Shown here: one piece after another, positions 52,544 to 62,133 of the stretch
Position numbering within the stretch: position 1 is the first letter of the stretch
How the letters are laid out: each line of letters begins with the position of its first letter
Source of the DNA: Pseudomonas sp. RIT-PI-r
GTDB lineage: Bacteria; Pseudomonadota; Gammaproteobacteria; Pseudomonadales; Pseudomonadaceae
Assembly (NCBI RefSeq): GCF_001297015.1
Contig: NZ_LIGE01000018.1
Span: 124,001 to 188,000 of the forward strand
Length of the DNA: 64,000 nt
Reading direction: 5' to 3'
Program-made: the position numbers and the translations under genes
The notes under the pieces: generated by a model
Told to the model about the DNA's origin: nothing
Databases searched by the model: none
The model's input: the letters and a program-made list of their open reading frames with translations, nothing else

Positions 52544-54649
52544 ATGCGCTTTTCAATGCCTGCCCCGTTCAGTCTTACGCCCGTCACTCTTGGGCTTTCT
52601 GCTTTTCTATCCAGCGGTTTTGCCTACTCCGCGACCGAACTTCCCGCCACTGCGATCAGCGCCGAAGCGCAAGCCGATGATCCACGCGTAAACGTCAGCA
52701 ACACCGCGACCCGCACCTCGACCCCGGTGCGTTACGTGCCGCAAGCCATAGACTCGATCAAAACCTCGAACGTCGCCAGCTATGGCACCAACGATATCGG
52801 CGACGCTTTGAGCGGTATGCCCAACGTCAGCAGCAGCGCCGACACTCGCTTCGACAGCCTGCGCATCCGTGGCTTCGATGCGAGCAACGATTTCTATCTG
52901 GACGGTATCCGCGACGACAGCCAATACAAGCGCGACTTGCACAACATCGAACGCGTCGAAGTCCTCAAAGGCCCCGCAGCTGTCCTTTATGGCCGTGGCA
53001 GCCAGGGCGGGATCGTTAACCGCGTCAGCAAGATGCCGGAATTCGGCCGCCGCTCGACCATTGAGGCCCAAGGTGGCAGCGAAGATTTGCGCAGCCTTTA
53101 CGCTGACCTAAGCACCGACCCGAGCGACAACCTCAGCCTGCGCCTGAACATGGGCAACATGGATGAAAACAGCTTTCGCGACGGCGTCAGTGGCAATCGC
53201 CAACTGTTCGCACCGTCGATGAGTTGGCAATTGACGCCGGATCTGAACTGGCTGGTGCAGTACGAATACAGCCGTTACAACCGCACCCCGGATCGCGGCA
53301 TTCCCGGCGTCAACGGGCGTCCGGCGGATGTCGGTCGCGACACCACTTATGGCAACGACCACGACTTTATCGACGACAAGTCGCAGTCGCTGCGCTCGAA
53401 ACTCACTTACGAAATCAACGACAACTGGCAACTGCGCCAGACCCTCGGTGTGTTCAAGCTCGACAGTGATTTCGATAACACTTACCTGACCGGTTTCGAC
53501 AGCAGAACCAACAAGGTCGCACGTCAGCACTGGCAGCAGGATCTGACCACCCGCAACATTTACAACAACCTGGAACTGGAAGGCAGTTTCGATACGTTTG
53601 GTCTTGAGCATCGCCTGCTCACTGGCGTTGAAACCGGCAGCCAGCGTCGCGATCCGACCTTGTATAACGCCGCTACCGGCAGAACCCCTGGCGCACGTCC
53701 CGTGCCGTCGCTCGACCTCTACAGCCCCGACCGCAACCTGCGCCATACCGGCAGCATGCAAGTCTCCAGCAACAGCCACACGGAAGTCGAAAGCCGCGCG
53801 GTGTATGTGCAGGATCAACTGCGCCTGAACGATCAATGGCAATTGCTCGGCGGTCTGCGCTACGACACCTTCGATATCGAATCGACCAACAAGCTGCGCA
53901 ACATCTCCGAAGACCGTGACAGCCATAGCACCAGCCCGCGTGTCGGTCTGGTCTGGACGCCACTGCACAATCACTCGTTCTACGCCTCGTGGTCGAAAAC
54001 CTTCTCACCCGTCGGCGGCGGTCTGATCGGCATCACTCCGGGTGCGGCCGGCAACAGCAACGACCTGAGCCCCGAGTTGACCAAGCAGAAAGAAATCGGC
54101 GTGAAGAGCGACTGGCTGGATGATCGCTTGAGCACCACGCTGGCGATCTACGACCTGGAACTCTACAACCGCCGCACCACCGATCCTAATGACCCGACCC
54201 TGACCGTATTGTCGGGCCTGCAACGCTCTCGCGGGATCGAGTTGACCGCGACCGGCAACATCGTCGGCAACTGGTACATGCGCGGTGGCATCGGCGTACA
54301 GGATGCAACCATTGAGAAGGACAACAACGGCCTGGAAGGCAAACGCATCAACAACGTCGCCAAACGCAACGGCAGCCTGTTCCTGACCTGGAAACCGGAA
54401 ATGGGCTGGTACGGCGAAACCGGTCTGACCCTGGTCGGTCAGCGTTATGCCGACAATGCCAACACCACCGTGTTGCCAGGTTATGGCCGCTGGGATGCGC
54501 TGGTGGGATACCGCATGAAGGATTGGGATTTGCGTGCAGCGTTGAACAACATCACCGATCGCGAGTACTTCGCGTCGGCGACCAGCCAATATCAGATCCA
54601 GCCAGGCGCGCCGCGCAGCGTTGTGATGACCGGCACCTACAGTTTCTGA
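52544..54649 (+). CDS. TonB-dependent siderophore receptor
   Basis: Outer-membrane receptor, 701 residues. Signal peptide (about 1-26), plug domain (about 55-170: DSLRIRGFDASNDFYLDGIRDD, ERVEVLKGPAAVLYGRGSQGG) and a 22-strand barrel ending FITDREYF...TGTYSF-like aromatic end. No N-terminal signalling domain, so not a FecA-type sensor. Similar in outline to catecholate/Fiu-type receptors; ligand not certain. Start at 52544 or 52556. Confidence 0.93.
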   Translation: MRFSMPAPFSLTPVTLGLSAFLSSGFAYSATELPATAISAEAQADDPRVNVSNTATRTSTPVRYVPQAIDSIKTSNVASYGTNDIGDALSGMPNVSSSADTRFDSLRIRGFDASNDFYLDGIRDDSQYKRDLHNIERVEVLKGPAAVLYGRGSQGGIVNRVSKMPEFGRRSTIEAQGGSEDLRSLYADLSTDPSDNLSLRLNMGNMDENSFRDGVSGNRQLFAPSMSWQLTPDLNWLVQYEYSRYNRTPDRGIPGVNGRPADVGRDTTYGNDHDFIDDKSQSLRSKLTYEINDNWQLRQTLGVFKLDSDFDNTYLTGFDSRTNKVARQHWQQDLTTRNIYNNLELEGSFDTFGLEHRLLTGVETGSQRRDPTLYNAATGRTPGARPVPSLDLYSPDRNLRHTGSMQVSSNSHTEVESRAVYVQDQLRLNDQWQLLGGLRYDTFDIESTNKLRNISEDRDSHSTSPRVGLVWTPLHNHSFYASWSKTFSPVGGGLIGITPGAAGNSNDLSPELTKQKEIGVKSDWLDDRLSTTLAIYDLELYNRRTTDPNDPTLTVLSGLQRSRGIELTATGNIVGNWYMRGGIGVQDATIEKDNNGLEGKRINNVAKRNGSLFLTWKPEMGWYGETGLTLVGQRYADNANTTVLPGYGRWDALVGYRMKDWDLRAALNNITDREYFASATSQYQIQPGAPRSVVMTGTYSF

Positions 54650-54663
54650 TTTCACACAAATCC

Positions 54664-54753
54664 TGCGGGAGCGAGCCTGCTCGCGAAAGCGTCGGGTCAG
54701 TCGACATCGTTGTTAACTGATCCACCGCATTCGCGAGCAGGCTCGCTCCCACA
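54664..54753. repeat. REPIN, GGGAGCGAGCC variant
   Basis: Inverted repeat with arms TGCGGGAGCGAGCCTGCTCG and complement (one arm TGTGGGAG). Between the receptor gene and the small DUF gene. Confidence 0.9.
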
Positions 54754-54784
54754 TTGAATGGGTGTTCACAAAACAGTCGTGCAT

Positions 54785-54814
54785 AAAAAAGCGCCGCCAT
54801 CCCGGCAGCGCTTT
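54785..54814 (-). terminator. Terminator of the small 70-residue gene
   Basis: Hairpin AGCGC-TGCC / GGCG-GCGCT followed on the minus strand by a run of T. Confidence 0.7.
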
Positions 54815-54835
54815 CATCAATCCCTGTTGTTGTTC

Positions 54836-55048
54836 TTATCCTTCCATCACAGCCCATAACGCTTCCAGTTCGGCCTCGCTGAACAGGTCAGCGGGGTAAC
54901 GCTCGATCATCATCCGGCGCGGATCAGGTTCCCTGATCTGACGCGTTCCATTGGACTTCAACCAGTGCGCGACAATCTGGAGCGATTCGCCGTTAACGGC
55001 CATGGGATGCAACGTCCGCTCGCTGACTACGTTCACTTCGGCGTTCAT
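54836..55048 (-). CDS. Small conserved hypothetical protein
   Basis: About 70 residues (start MNAEVNVVSERTLHPMAVNG; a further ATG 14 codons upstream is possible). It contains LQIVAHWLKSNGTRQIREPDPRRMMIERYP and an acidic tail. I recall such small proteins in pseudomonads without known role. Confidence 0.65.
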   Translation of the reverse strand: MNAEVNVVSERTLHPMAVNGESLQIVAHWLKSNGTRQIREPDPRRMMIERYPADLFSEAELEALWAVMEG

Positions 55049-55196
55049 TTCAGCGCTCTCTCCCCGTTCGTGAGCGGCTACGTTATCCAAGGTTTATGAC
55101 AGAACTGTTGAAGTTCTCCTCCCTCCCTAGTGCACAGGTGATGAATACAAGAGCTATGCCAATATTTCTTAGTTGTCGACAAGCGGATACAAAGAA

Positions 55197-55222
55197 GCCC
55201 GCCGTCCTGTCGGACTGCGGGC
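55197..55222 (-). terminator. aguA terminator
   Basis: Stem GCCCGC-GTCC/GGAC-GCGGGC followed on the minus strand by TTCTTTG, about 70 bases past the aguA stop. Confidence 0.7.
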
Positions 55223-55294
55223 CTCAGCTGATGCATAGCGAGCTAATCATTGCCTGGCTGATTTGTTAATCAACTCAAGCTGTTACAACTCAAC

Positions 55295-56401
55295 TCACTC
55301 TTTGTGCGGCGCGGGTTGCTGCTGGGTAAGGCAGTGGATATTGCCGCCACCCAGTAACAGTTCGCGGCCCGGCACCATCACCACTTCGTGCTGTGGGAAC
55401 AGTTGCTGCAGAATTTCCTTGGCCGGGGCGTCCATCGGATCGTCGAAGCTTGGCGCGATGATGCCGCCGTTGACGATCAGAAAGTTCACGTAGGAGCCGG
55501 CCAGACGCACGGACGGATTACGCTCCTGCGTGCCGTCGACCGGATCGACGCCGGCGCACTCTTCTTCGGTCGCGTACAGCGGCCCCGGAATCGGCATCTT
55601 GTGCACCGTGAACGGGCGCCCCTTGGCATCGGTGCTGCTTTGCAGCACGCTCATCGCGGCCTGGCAGCGTGGGTAGTTCGGATCCTGCGGGTCGTCGGTC
55701 CACGCCAGCAGCACTTCGCCCGGGCGTACGTAGCAGCAGAAGTTATCCACATGACCGTCGGTTTCGTCGTTGAATAAACCATCGGGCAGCCAGATGATTT
55801 TATCCACAGCCAGATTGGCGCTCAGTACCGCTTCGATTTCTTCGCGGCCCAGATGCGGGTTGCGATTGCGGTTGAGCAGGCATTCCTCGGTGGTGATCAG
55901 CGTGCCTTCGCCATCGACATGAATCGAACCGCCCTCAAGCACAAAACCTTCAGTGCGGTAACGCGGGCTGCGCTCGATCTCGAGGATCTTGCCGCCAACC
56001 TGCGAATCACGGTTCCACGGCGAATACAGACCGCCGTCAAAACCGCCCCAGGCATTGAAGTCCCAGTTCACACCGCGCACTTCACCGTTATTGTTGATGA
56101 CGAAAGTCGGGCCGCTGTCGCGTACCCAGGCGTCATCACTGGACATCTCGACCACGCGAATATTCGGCACGTCGAGGCGCGCGCGGGCGTTTTCGTATTG
56201 GCCGGCGGACACGGCCACGGTCACCGGTTCAAAACGCGCGATGGCTTTGGCCACGGCTGCGTGTGCGGCTTGCGCCGGTTTGCCGCCCAGACGCCAGTTG
56301 TCCGGGCGTTCAGGCCAGATCATCCAGGTTTGAGTCTGCGGCGCCCACTCGGCCGGCATGTAGAAACCGTCATCGCGTGGGGTACTTTTCAAAGTGGTCA
56401 T
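55295..56401 (-). CDS. aguA: Agmatine deiminase
   Basis: Cytosolic enzyme converting agmatine to N-carbamoylputrescine. 368 residues, catalytic Cys357 in [13 protein letters not shown], with [16 protein letters not shown] and NRNPHLG motifs of the family. aguB is not adjacent, so the pathway is split here. Confidence 0.96.
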   Translation of the reverse strand: MTTLKSTPRDDGFYMPAEWAPQTQTWMIWPERPDNWRLGGKPAQAAHAAVAKAIARFEPVTVAVSAGQYENARARLDVPNIRVVEMSSDDAWVRDSGPTFVINNNGEVRGVNWDFNAWGGFDGGLYSPWNRDSQVGGKILEIERSPRYRTEGFVLEGGSIHVDGEGTLITTEECLLNRNRNPHLGREEIEAVLSANLAVDKIIWLPDGLFNDETDGHVDNFCCYVRPGEVLLAWTDDPQDPNYPRCQAAMSVLQSSTDAKGRPFTVHKMPIPGPLYATEEECAGVDPVDGTQERNPSVRLAGSYVNFLIVNGGIIAPSFDDPMDAPAKEILQQLFPQHEVVMVPGRELLLGGGNIHCLTQQQPAPHKE

Positions 56402-56658
56402 GGGATCTGGACTCCTGGGAACCGTCGAAGGCTTTCAAAGCGATGGCGACTTTATAACCGATAAATATCGTATTTAAAATCGTAAAAAATGTATTCCGTC
56501 TAAAAACACTTAATTTAACCCGATACAAATCGAACTATGCGCACAAATCCAAATGTGGGAGCGAGCCTGCTCGCGAAGCGGTTTTTCATTCAACAGCAGT
56601 GCTGACTGAACCGACGCTTTCGCGAGCAGGCTCGCTCCTACATGGGAGATGCGGATGA
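56402..56658. other. Gap with REPIN, aguA promoter region
   Basis: 257 bp, AT-rich near aguA (56450-56540) with its promoter, and the REPIN at 56554-56642. Confidence 0.5.
56554..56642. repeat. REPIN, mixed variant
   Basis: Arms TGTGGGAGCGAGCCTGCTCG and CGAGCAGGCTCGCTCCTACA; the two arms differ (GTGGG versus GTAGG), unlike the other copies. Confidence 0.9.
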
Positions 56659-59571
56659 CTAGAGACCCTCTTCCAGCACTCGATCGAGCATATCGACAAA
56701 GAAATCGACACTGCGCCGCGACGTCACCATCGGTGGCTTGATCTTCAGTATGTTCAGGTCATCGCCGGTCGGCTGCATGAAGATTCCCAGTTCACGCAGG
56801 CGATCACACAGCAGCGCGGTTTCCTCGCTCGCCGGTTCGAGTGTCTCGCGGTTGCGGATCAATTCCAGTCCCAGATAGAAGCCGGAACCATGCACCGCGC
56901 CCACCAGCGGATGTTTATCGATCAACGCTTCGAGCCGCGCCTTGAAATGGCCGCCGACCACTTGCGCGTTCTCCCAGAGTTTTTCTTCCGCCATGACGTC
57001 GAGCACCGCCATGCCGATCTGGCAGCTCACCGGACTGCCGCCCGCCGAGGAGAAGAAGTAACCTTCAGCCTCCAGCGCTTCGGCGATTTCCCGACGCGTG
57101 ATCACCGCGCCAAGCGGTTGGCCGTTGCCCATGCCTTTGGCCATGGTGATGATGTCCGGCACCACGCCCTGGTCCTCGAATCCCCAGAAAAATCTGCCCA
57201 TGCGCCCGTAGCCAACCTGCACTTCATCGGCAATGCACACGCCGCCCTGTGCACGCACCAGCGCGTAGACCTGTTTCAGATAATTCGGTGGCAGGGAAAT
57301 ACCACCGGCATTGCCGTACACCGGTTCACAGATGAAGCCCGCCAGTTGGCGTTGCTGTTCGGCGATTTTTTGCAATTGATGTTCAACACTGCGCACGTAG
57401 CCAGGTGCGGAATCGAGGCCACGGAATTGCCCGCGATAAATATTCGGCGCGGTCACTGGATGCACCCAGTCCGGGCGGCTTTCCAGCGCCTTCGGGTTAT
57501 CGGCAATCGAGGTCGAGACGGCATCGGCGCCGATCGTCCAGCCGTGATAGGCCTCAAGCACGCTGACCATGTCGCGACCACCGCTATAAGCCCAGGCCAA
57601 GCGGATCGCCAAGTCATTGGCCTCGCTGCCACTGTTGACCAGGAACACCCGATCCATGCCCTCCGGCGCCAGTTTCAGCAAGCGCTCGGAGAACTCGGCG
57701 ACTGCGGCATAGTTGAACCGCGAGTTGGTGTTGAGCAACGACCATTGGCGGGCGGCGACGGCGGCCATGCGCGGGTGACCGTGACCGAGCACCGCGACGT
57801 TGTTGAGCATGTCGAGGTAGGAACGGCCCTGCATGTCGATCAGGTGATTGCGCCAGCCACGTTCGATGCGCGGCGGATCGACGTAATAATGTTTTTGCGT
57901 GCGGGCGAAGCTGGCGTCGCGACGTTCCAGCAGGGCCTTCGCATCCAGTTCCGGTTCAGCATCACAGGCCAGCCCCAGCAGAGCTGCCGGAGAAGGACAC
58001 AAGGCCTGCCACGCAGGCGCCCGGGACGGCGTGCAGAACAGCGGCGCATGCAGTTGCGCGCCTCGGCTCAATTGCACGATCAGTGGTCCGCTGACTGCGC
58101 CCAGCACCTGACCTTTGACCAGCGCTGCGCCACTGTGCAGCGAAGGCGTCACGCCGCGCAGACAAACGCTCAGCTCAGGCCCATCCAGTTGCAACGCGCC
58201 GTCCGCCGCCAGATGCAGCACACCGGCAAACGGCGCCTCCACGGCGGTGCCGCCAGGCACGCGCAATTCGACATGCAGTGGAAAAGTCTCCGGCTCATCG
58301 GCGCAGTCGGGCCGGGTACGTGACAACCGATACTGACCATAGCGACTGGCCGCCAAACCATGTGCCGCTGCGGCTTCCGTCAACAGACGCTGATCAATGC
58401 CCTCCTGCTCCCAGTTGCCAGCCTCGAAATGCGGACTCAGTACGCCGAGATCGATCAGCGCGAACTCACGTCCGACCAGACTCGGTAACAGCGGCGCAAA
58501 ACCTTCGCCGTTGATCGCAGGCAAGGTCTGACCGACAGCAGTGAGAATTGCCGCTTCCATCAGCGCCATGGGCACCGACGCAGCGACGCGGAATATTTCC
58601 CACTCGTGGCCGAGGTTGTCGCGGCTGTACGTATTGTTCGGATCAATGCCGACCTGCTGCTCGCCACTGAGCACCAATACCGCGGCCCGTGCGACGATCA
58701 ATGGCCATAGAGCCTGCAATTCTTCGTGTTGCAGAGGGTTGACCGCGTGATAAGCCTGCACCGCCGGCAGGATGACAAATGGATCGCCACCGGCATGATG
58801 CAGCAACGCCGCGCAGGTGACCGACAGATCGCTGATACGCCAGGTGCGCACCAGATCGCCGAAATCGATCACACCCTGCAGTTGCCAATGGCGTTGGGCA
58901 TCACGTGCCCAAACGGCGTTGTCGTCGGTAATGTCCATGTGGATCGCCTGTACCGGCAGCTTGTCCAGCAATGGCCGCAAGCGACGCTCGGCCTGTTCGG
59001 CGCTATCGGCGATCAACGAGCGTTGCCGTTCGTCCTTGATCACCGGCAACAAATGGCTGATCAACGCACTGGCATGACGAGCATCCCACTGCAACGTGCG
59101 CTCAAGACCCGGATGATCGAAACCGGCCAGTGCCAGATCCATCTCGCCGCAAAGACGACCAAACCCGGCCACCACGTCCTGGCCCAGATGATCGAGATCG
59201 GTCAGCGGCTGGCCTTCGATGTAATCGAGCAGGCGCACGTGGACTGTTTCACCGCCCGCTTCCAGCGACAGCAGGTCCTGACCATTGTTGGCCGCAATCA
59301 CCCCAGGCACGGGCACATCGGAGTGCTCAGCCAGATATCGGAGCCCGGCGTGCTGCGCTTGCAGTTCCACCAGGGCGTAATCGCCGCGGCAGATCTTCAG
59401 CACAAAGCGCCCGCGGGCAGTGTCGACGCGGTAATTGAGGTCCTGCTGGCTGCCAAGCGCCTGCAACGTGCCGCTGAGCCCGTAATGTTCTGCCAGCCAT
59501 TGCAGCGCCTGCCCTGGGGAGACCTGCGGGCTGGGCAAACTGGCGCGATGAATCAACGTGGCGAGCGGCAT
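56659..59571 (-). CDS. Three-domain fusion: APH-like kinase, M23-like domain, class-III aminotransferase fold
   Basis: 970 residues in three parts. Residues about 1-370: aminoglycoside/choline/hydroxylysine-kinase-like fold (HMDITDDNAVW catalytic loop, VIDFGDLVRTW metal site). About 410-520: M23/lipoyl-like beta domain (PGGTAVEAPFAGVLH) without signal peptide, so not a peptidoglycan hydrolase. About 550-970: class-III PLP enzyme with the lysine in ITMAKGMGNGQPLG and DEVQVGYGR. Related eukaryotic enzymes are a hydroxylysine kinase and phosphoethanolamine/phosphohydroxylysine phospho-lyases, so a kinase-plus-phospho-lyase acting on an amino alcohol is predicted, not shown. Confidence 0.85.
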   Translation of the reverse strand: MPLATLIHRASLPSPQVSPGQALQWLAEHYGLSGTLQALGSQQDLNYRVDTARGRFVLKICRGDYALVELQAQHAGLRYLAEHSDVPVPGVIAANNGQDLLSLEAGGETVHVRLLDYIEGQPLTDLDHLGQDVVAGFGRLCGEMDLALAGFDHPGLERTLQWDARHASALISHLLPVIKDERQRSLIADSAEQAERRLRPLLDKLPVQAIHMDITDDNAVWARDAQRHWQLQGVIDFGDLVRTWRISDLSVTCAALLHHAGGDPFVILPAVQAYHAVNPLQHEELQALWPLIVARAAVLVLSGEQQVGIDPNNTYSRDNLGHEWEIFRVAASVPMALMEAAILTAVGQTLPAINGEGFAPLLPSLVGREFALIDLGVLSPHFEAGNWEQEGIDQRLLTEAAAAHGLAASRYGQYRLSRTRPDCADEPETFPLHVELRVPGGTAVEAPFAGVLHLAADGALQLDGPELSVCLRGVTPSLHSGAALVKGQVLGAVSGPLIVQLSRGAQLHAPLFCTPSRAPAWQALCPSPAALLGLACDAEPELDAKALLERRDASFARTQKHYYVDPPRIERGWRNHLIDMQGRSYLDMLNNVAVLGHGHPRMAAVAARQWSLLNTNSRFNYAAVAEFSERLLKLAPEGMDRVFLVNSGSEANDLAIRLAWAYSGGRDMVSVLEAYHGWTIGADAVSTSIADNPKALESRPDWVHPVTAPNIYRGQFRGLDSAPGYVRSVEHQLQKIAEQQRQLAGFICEPVYGNAGGISLPPNYLKQVYALVRAQGGVCIADEVQVGYGRMGRFFWGFEDQGVVPDIITMAKGMGNGQPLGAVITRREIAEALEAEGYFFSSAGGSPVSCQIGMAVLDVMAEEKLWENAQVVGGHFKARLEALIDKHPLVGAVHGSGFYLGLELIRNRETLEPASEETALLCDRLRELGIFMQPTGDDLNILKIKPPMVTSRRSVDFFVDMLDRVLEEGL

Positions 59572-59739
59572 GAAACGACCCCTGAAATTTTATTAGGCGC
59601 CTATATCGCCATTGCTTCAAAGGATGCGCAACCCCTAACCGTCTTCGCACGGGTTGCCGCTATTTACATTCGAACACTCGCGCCCTCCGGCACTTTGCGC
59701 AAGAATGTCGGCTATTCACACTTATCTCTGGAAATCCTC

Positions 59740-60285
59740 ATGAATGTAATCACCACCGATCTGCCCGGTGTTCTGATCATTGAACCCAAGGTTTTTGGTG
59801 ACGAGCGCGGTTTCTTCTACGAGAGTTTCAATGCCAAGGCGTTCCAGGACGCGACCGGCCTGGATACGCAGTTCGTGCAGGACAACCATTCGCGCTCGCA
59901 AAAAGGCGTATTGCGTGGCCTGCATTACCAACTCGAAAACACTCAGGGCAAACTGGTCCGCGTGACTGCCGGCGAAGTGCTCGATGTGGCCGTGGACATT
60001 CGTCGCAGCTCGCCGCATTTCGGCAAATGGGTGGCGGTGCGCCTGTCGGCGCAAAACCACCGTCAACTGTGGGTACCGGAAGGTTTCGCCCACGGTTTCG
60101 TGGTACTGAGCGAATTCGCTGAATTCCTCTACAAGACCACTGATTACTACACGCCGTCGGCCGAGCGCGCCATTCGCTGGGACGATCCGGATCTGGGTAT
60201 CGACTGGCAACTGGACGACGCACCGAAGCTGTCCGCCAAAGATCAGGCTGCTGCGCTGTTCAAGGACGCTGACGTCTTCGCCTGA
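59740..60285 (+). CDS. rmlC: dTDP-4-dehydrorhamnose 3,5-epimerase, orphan
   Basis: 181-residue RmlC cupin epimerase of dTDP-L-rhamnose synthesis. The catalytic His lies in GLHYQ and the Tyr in the FLYKTTDYY region; FVQDNHSRS and WVPEGFAHGF are also diagnostic. rmlA, B and D are not adjacent in the window, although in P. aeruginosa they precede rmlC as an operon. Long open frames upstream are antisense to the fusion gene. Confidence 0.93.
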   Translation: MNVITTDLPGVLIIEPKVFGDERGFFYESFNAKAFQDATGLDTQFVQDNHSRSQKGVLRGLHYQLENTQGKLVRVTAGEVLDVAVDIRRSSPHFGKWVAVRLSAQNHRQLWVPEGFAHGFVVLSEFAEFLYKTTDYYTPSAERAIRWDDPDLGIDWQLDDAPKLSAKDQAAALFKDADVFA

Positions 60286-60324
60286 GCCTAGGCATAATGC
60301 GCCTGTCCCTACAGGCGCATGCTT

Positions 60325-62133
60325 ATGAAACCATCCCTTCCTCGCAGGCCTCGCTGGCGCAGTCTCGCCCTGCTGGCCCTGTGTCTGGCGCCGCTGCTAT
60401 GGCCGCTGGAACATCTGGCCGAGCGCTATTACCGCAGCGAACTGGCCGGGCAGAATCGCCAGACCCTCGACCTCTACGTTGCCAACCTGCTGGGCACCCT
60501 GCACCGCTACGAGGTGCTGCCACAGATCCTTGGCGACCTGCCGGCCCTGCGTGCAGTACTCGGCGCGCCAGACGACGGCGTCACCCAAGGCAACGCCAAT
60601 CGCCTGCTGAAGAACATCGCCGCGCAGACCGGCGCCGAAGTCATGTACCTGATGGACACCAGCGGGCAAACGCTGGCCGCATCGAACTGGGACAAACACG
60701 ACAGTTTCGTCGGCCGTAACTTCTCTTTCCGTCCGTACTTCAGTGAGGCCATGGCCGGACGCCTCGGGCGCTTTTTCGGGCTCGGCACCACATCGGCCAA
60801 ACGCGGTTACTTCTTCGCCGCCGCCGTGCGCAATGGCGAAAAGATCATTGGCGTGCTGGTGATCAAGGTCGACCTCGACCACACCGAAAGCCTGTGGGGT
60901 AAAACGCCGGAACAACTGCTGGTGACCGACCACAACGGTGTGGTCATTCTCACCTCGCGCCCGGAATGGCGCTTTCGCTCGACCCGTGTGTTAAGCGCTA
61001 GCGAACGCTCGGCCATCACCGCGATCCAGCCTTATCCAACCCGCGAACCACGGCCACTGAAACTCAGCCCCACTGCGTGGCTGATCCAGACCCACGACAT
61101 CGCCGAGACCGGCTGGAGCGTCAGCATCCTCGCCCCGCGCACTCTGATCGATCGCCCGGTGCGCACGGTGGTCGCCATTGGCGGCGCGGCGTTGCTGGTG
61201 GTGATGCTGTTACTCGGCCTGATGATGCAGCGCCGTCGCCATTATCTGGAACGCATCGCGTTTGAAGCCAAAGCGCGCCGCGAACTGGAAGGCCGGGTTG
61301 CCGAACGCACCAGCGATCTTGAAGGCCTCAACCGCCGCCTGAAACAGGAAGTGCTGGAGCGCGAGCAGGCTCAGCAAGAACTCGTCCGCGCTCAGGATGA
61401 TCTGGTTCAGGCCGGCAAACTGTCGGCTCTGGGGACCATGTCCGCGAGCATCAGCCACGAACTCAATCAGCCGCTGGCCGCGATCCGCAGTTACGCCGAG
61501 AACGCCGAAGTATTGCTCGATCATCAGCGCACCGACGATGCGCGCGGCAATCTCAAGTTGATCAGCGAACTCACCGGGCGCATGGCCTCGATCATCGCGC
61601 ACCTGCGTGCCTTCGCCCGCCGCGATCGCCACGCCCCGGAAAGCGTCGCCTTGCAACCGGCACTGGACGATGCCCTGGCGCTGCTGGCCAAACGTCGGCG
61701 CAGCATGGAAGTCGAGCTGATTCGCGACCTGCCTGCCGCCACGCTGTGGGTCGAAGCTGGCGAAACCCGCCTGCGTCAGGTGCTCGGCAATCTGCTGGCC
61801 AATGCCCTCGACGCGCTCACCGAGAAAGGCCCGCCGCGCAAACTCTGGCTGAGTGCCGAATCCACCGCCGAGGGCGTCTATCTGTACATTCGCGACAACG
61901 GCCCGGGGTTCTGCATGGAAGCCCTCGGCCGCGCCAGCGAGCCCTTTTACACCACCAAGACGCGCACGCAAGGCCTTGGTCTGGGGCTGGCCATTTGTGA
62001 AACCCTGATGCGCGCCTTCGGGGGAGAACTGTCGTTCGCCAACCACAAGCAAGGCGGCGCCCTGATTACCCTGCGGCTGCGCGCCGGTGCTCCCGGGGTC
62101 AGTTTGCAACCGTCCGAGGATCGAAGTGCATGA
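60325..62133 (+). CDS. dctB: C4-dicarboxylate sensor kinase DctB
   Basis: Inner-membrane sensor kinase, about 602 residues. Two membrane segments (about 12-28 and 290-310) flank a periplasmic Cache-like sensor. The kinase has SASISHELNQPLAAIRSYAENA (phospho-acceptor His), then LLANALDAL (N-box), DNGPGF and GLGLGLAI. Two start codons lie at 60319 and 60325; the second has better Shine-Dalgarno spacing. Stop overlaps dctD start by four bases. Confidence 0.92.
   Translation: MKPSLPRRPRWRSLALLALCLAPLLWPLEHLAERYYRSELAGQNRQTLDLYVANLLGTLHRYEVLPQILGDLPALRAVLGAPDDGVTQGNANRLLKNIAAQTGAEVMYLMDTSGQTLAASNWDKHDSFVGRNFSFRPYFSEAMAGRLGRFFGLGTTSAKRGYFFAAAVRNGEKIIGVLVIKVDLDHTESLWGKTPEQLLVTDHNGVVILTSRPEWRFRSTRVLSASERSAITAIQPYPTREPRPLKLSPTAWLIQTHDIAETGWSVSILAPRTLIDRPVRTVVAIGGAALLVVMLLLGLMMQRRRHYLERIAFEAKARRELEGRVAERTSDLEGLNRRLKQEVLEREQAQQELVRAQDDLVQAGKLSALGTMSASISHELNQPLAAIRSYAENAEVLLDHQRTDDARGNLKLISELTGRMASIIAHLRAFARRDRHAPESVALQPALDDALALLAKRRRSMEVELIRDLPAATLWVEAGETRLRQVLGNLLANALDALTEKGPPRKLWLSAESTAEGVYLYIRDNGPGFCMEALGRASEPFYTTKTRTQGLGLGLAICETLMRAFGGELSFANHKQGGALITLRLRAGAPGVSLQPSEDRSA

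Noticed and set aside
58726..59739. Long open frame running into rmlC from upstream
   Set aside because: It lies antisense to the 970-residue fusion gene, whose domains are clear; the RmlC family start is at 59740.
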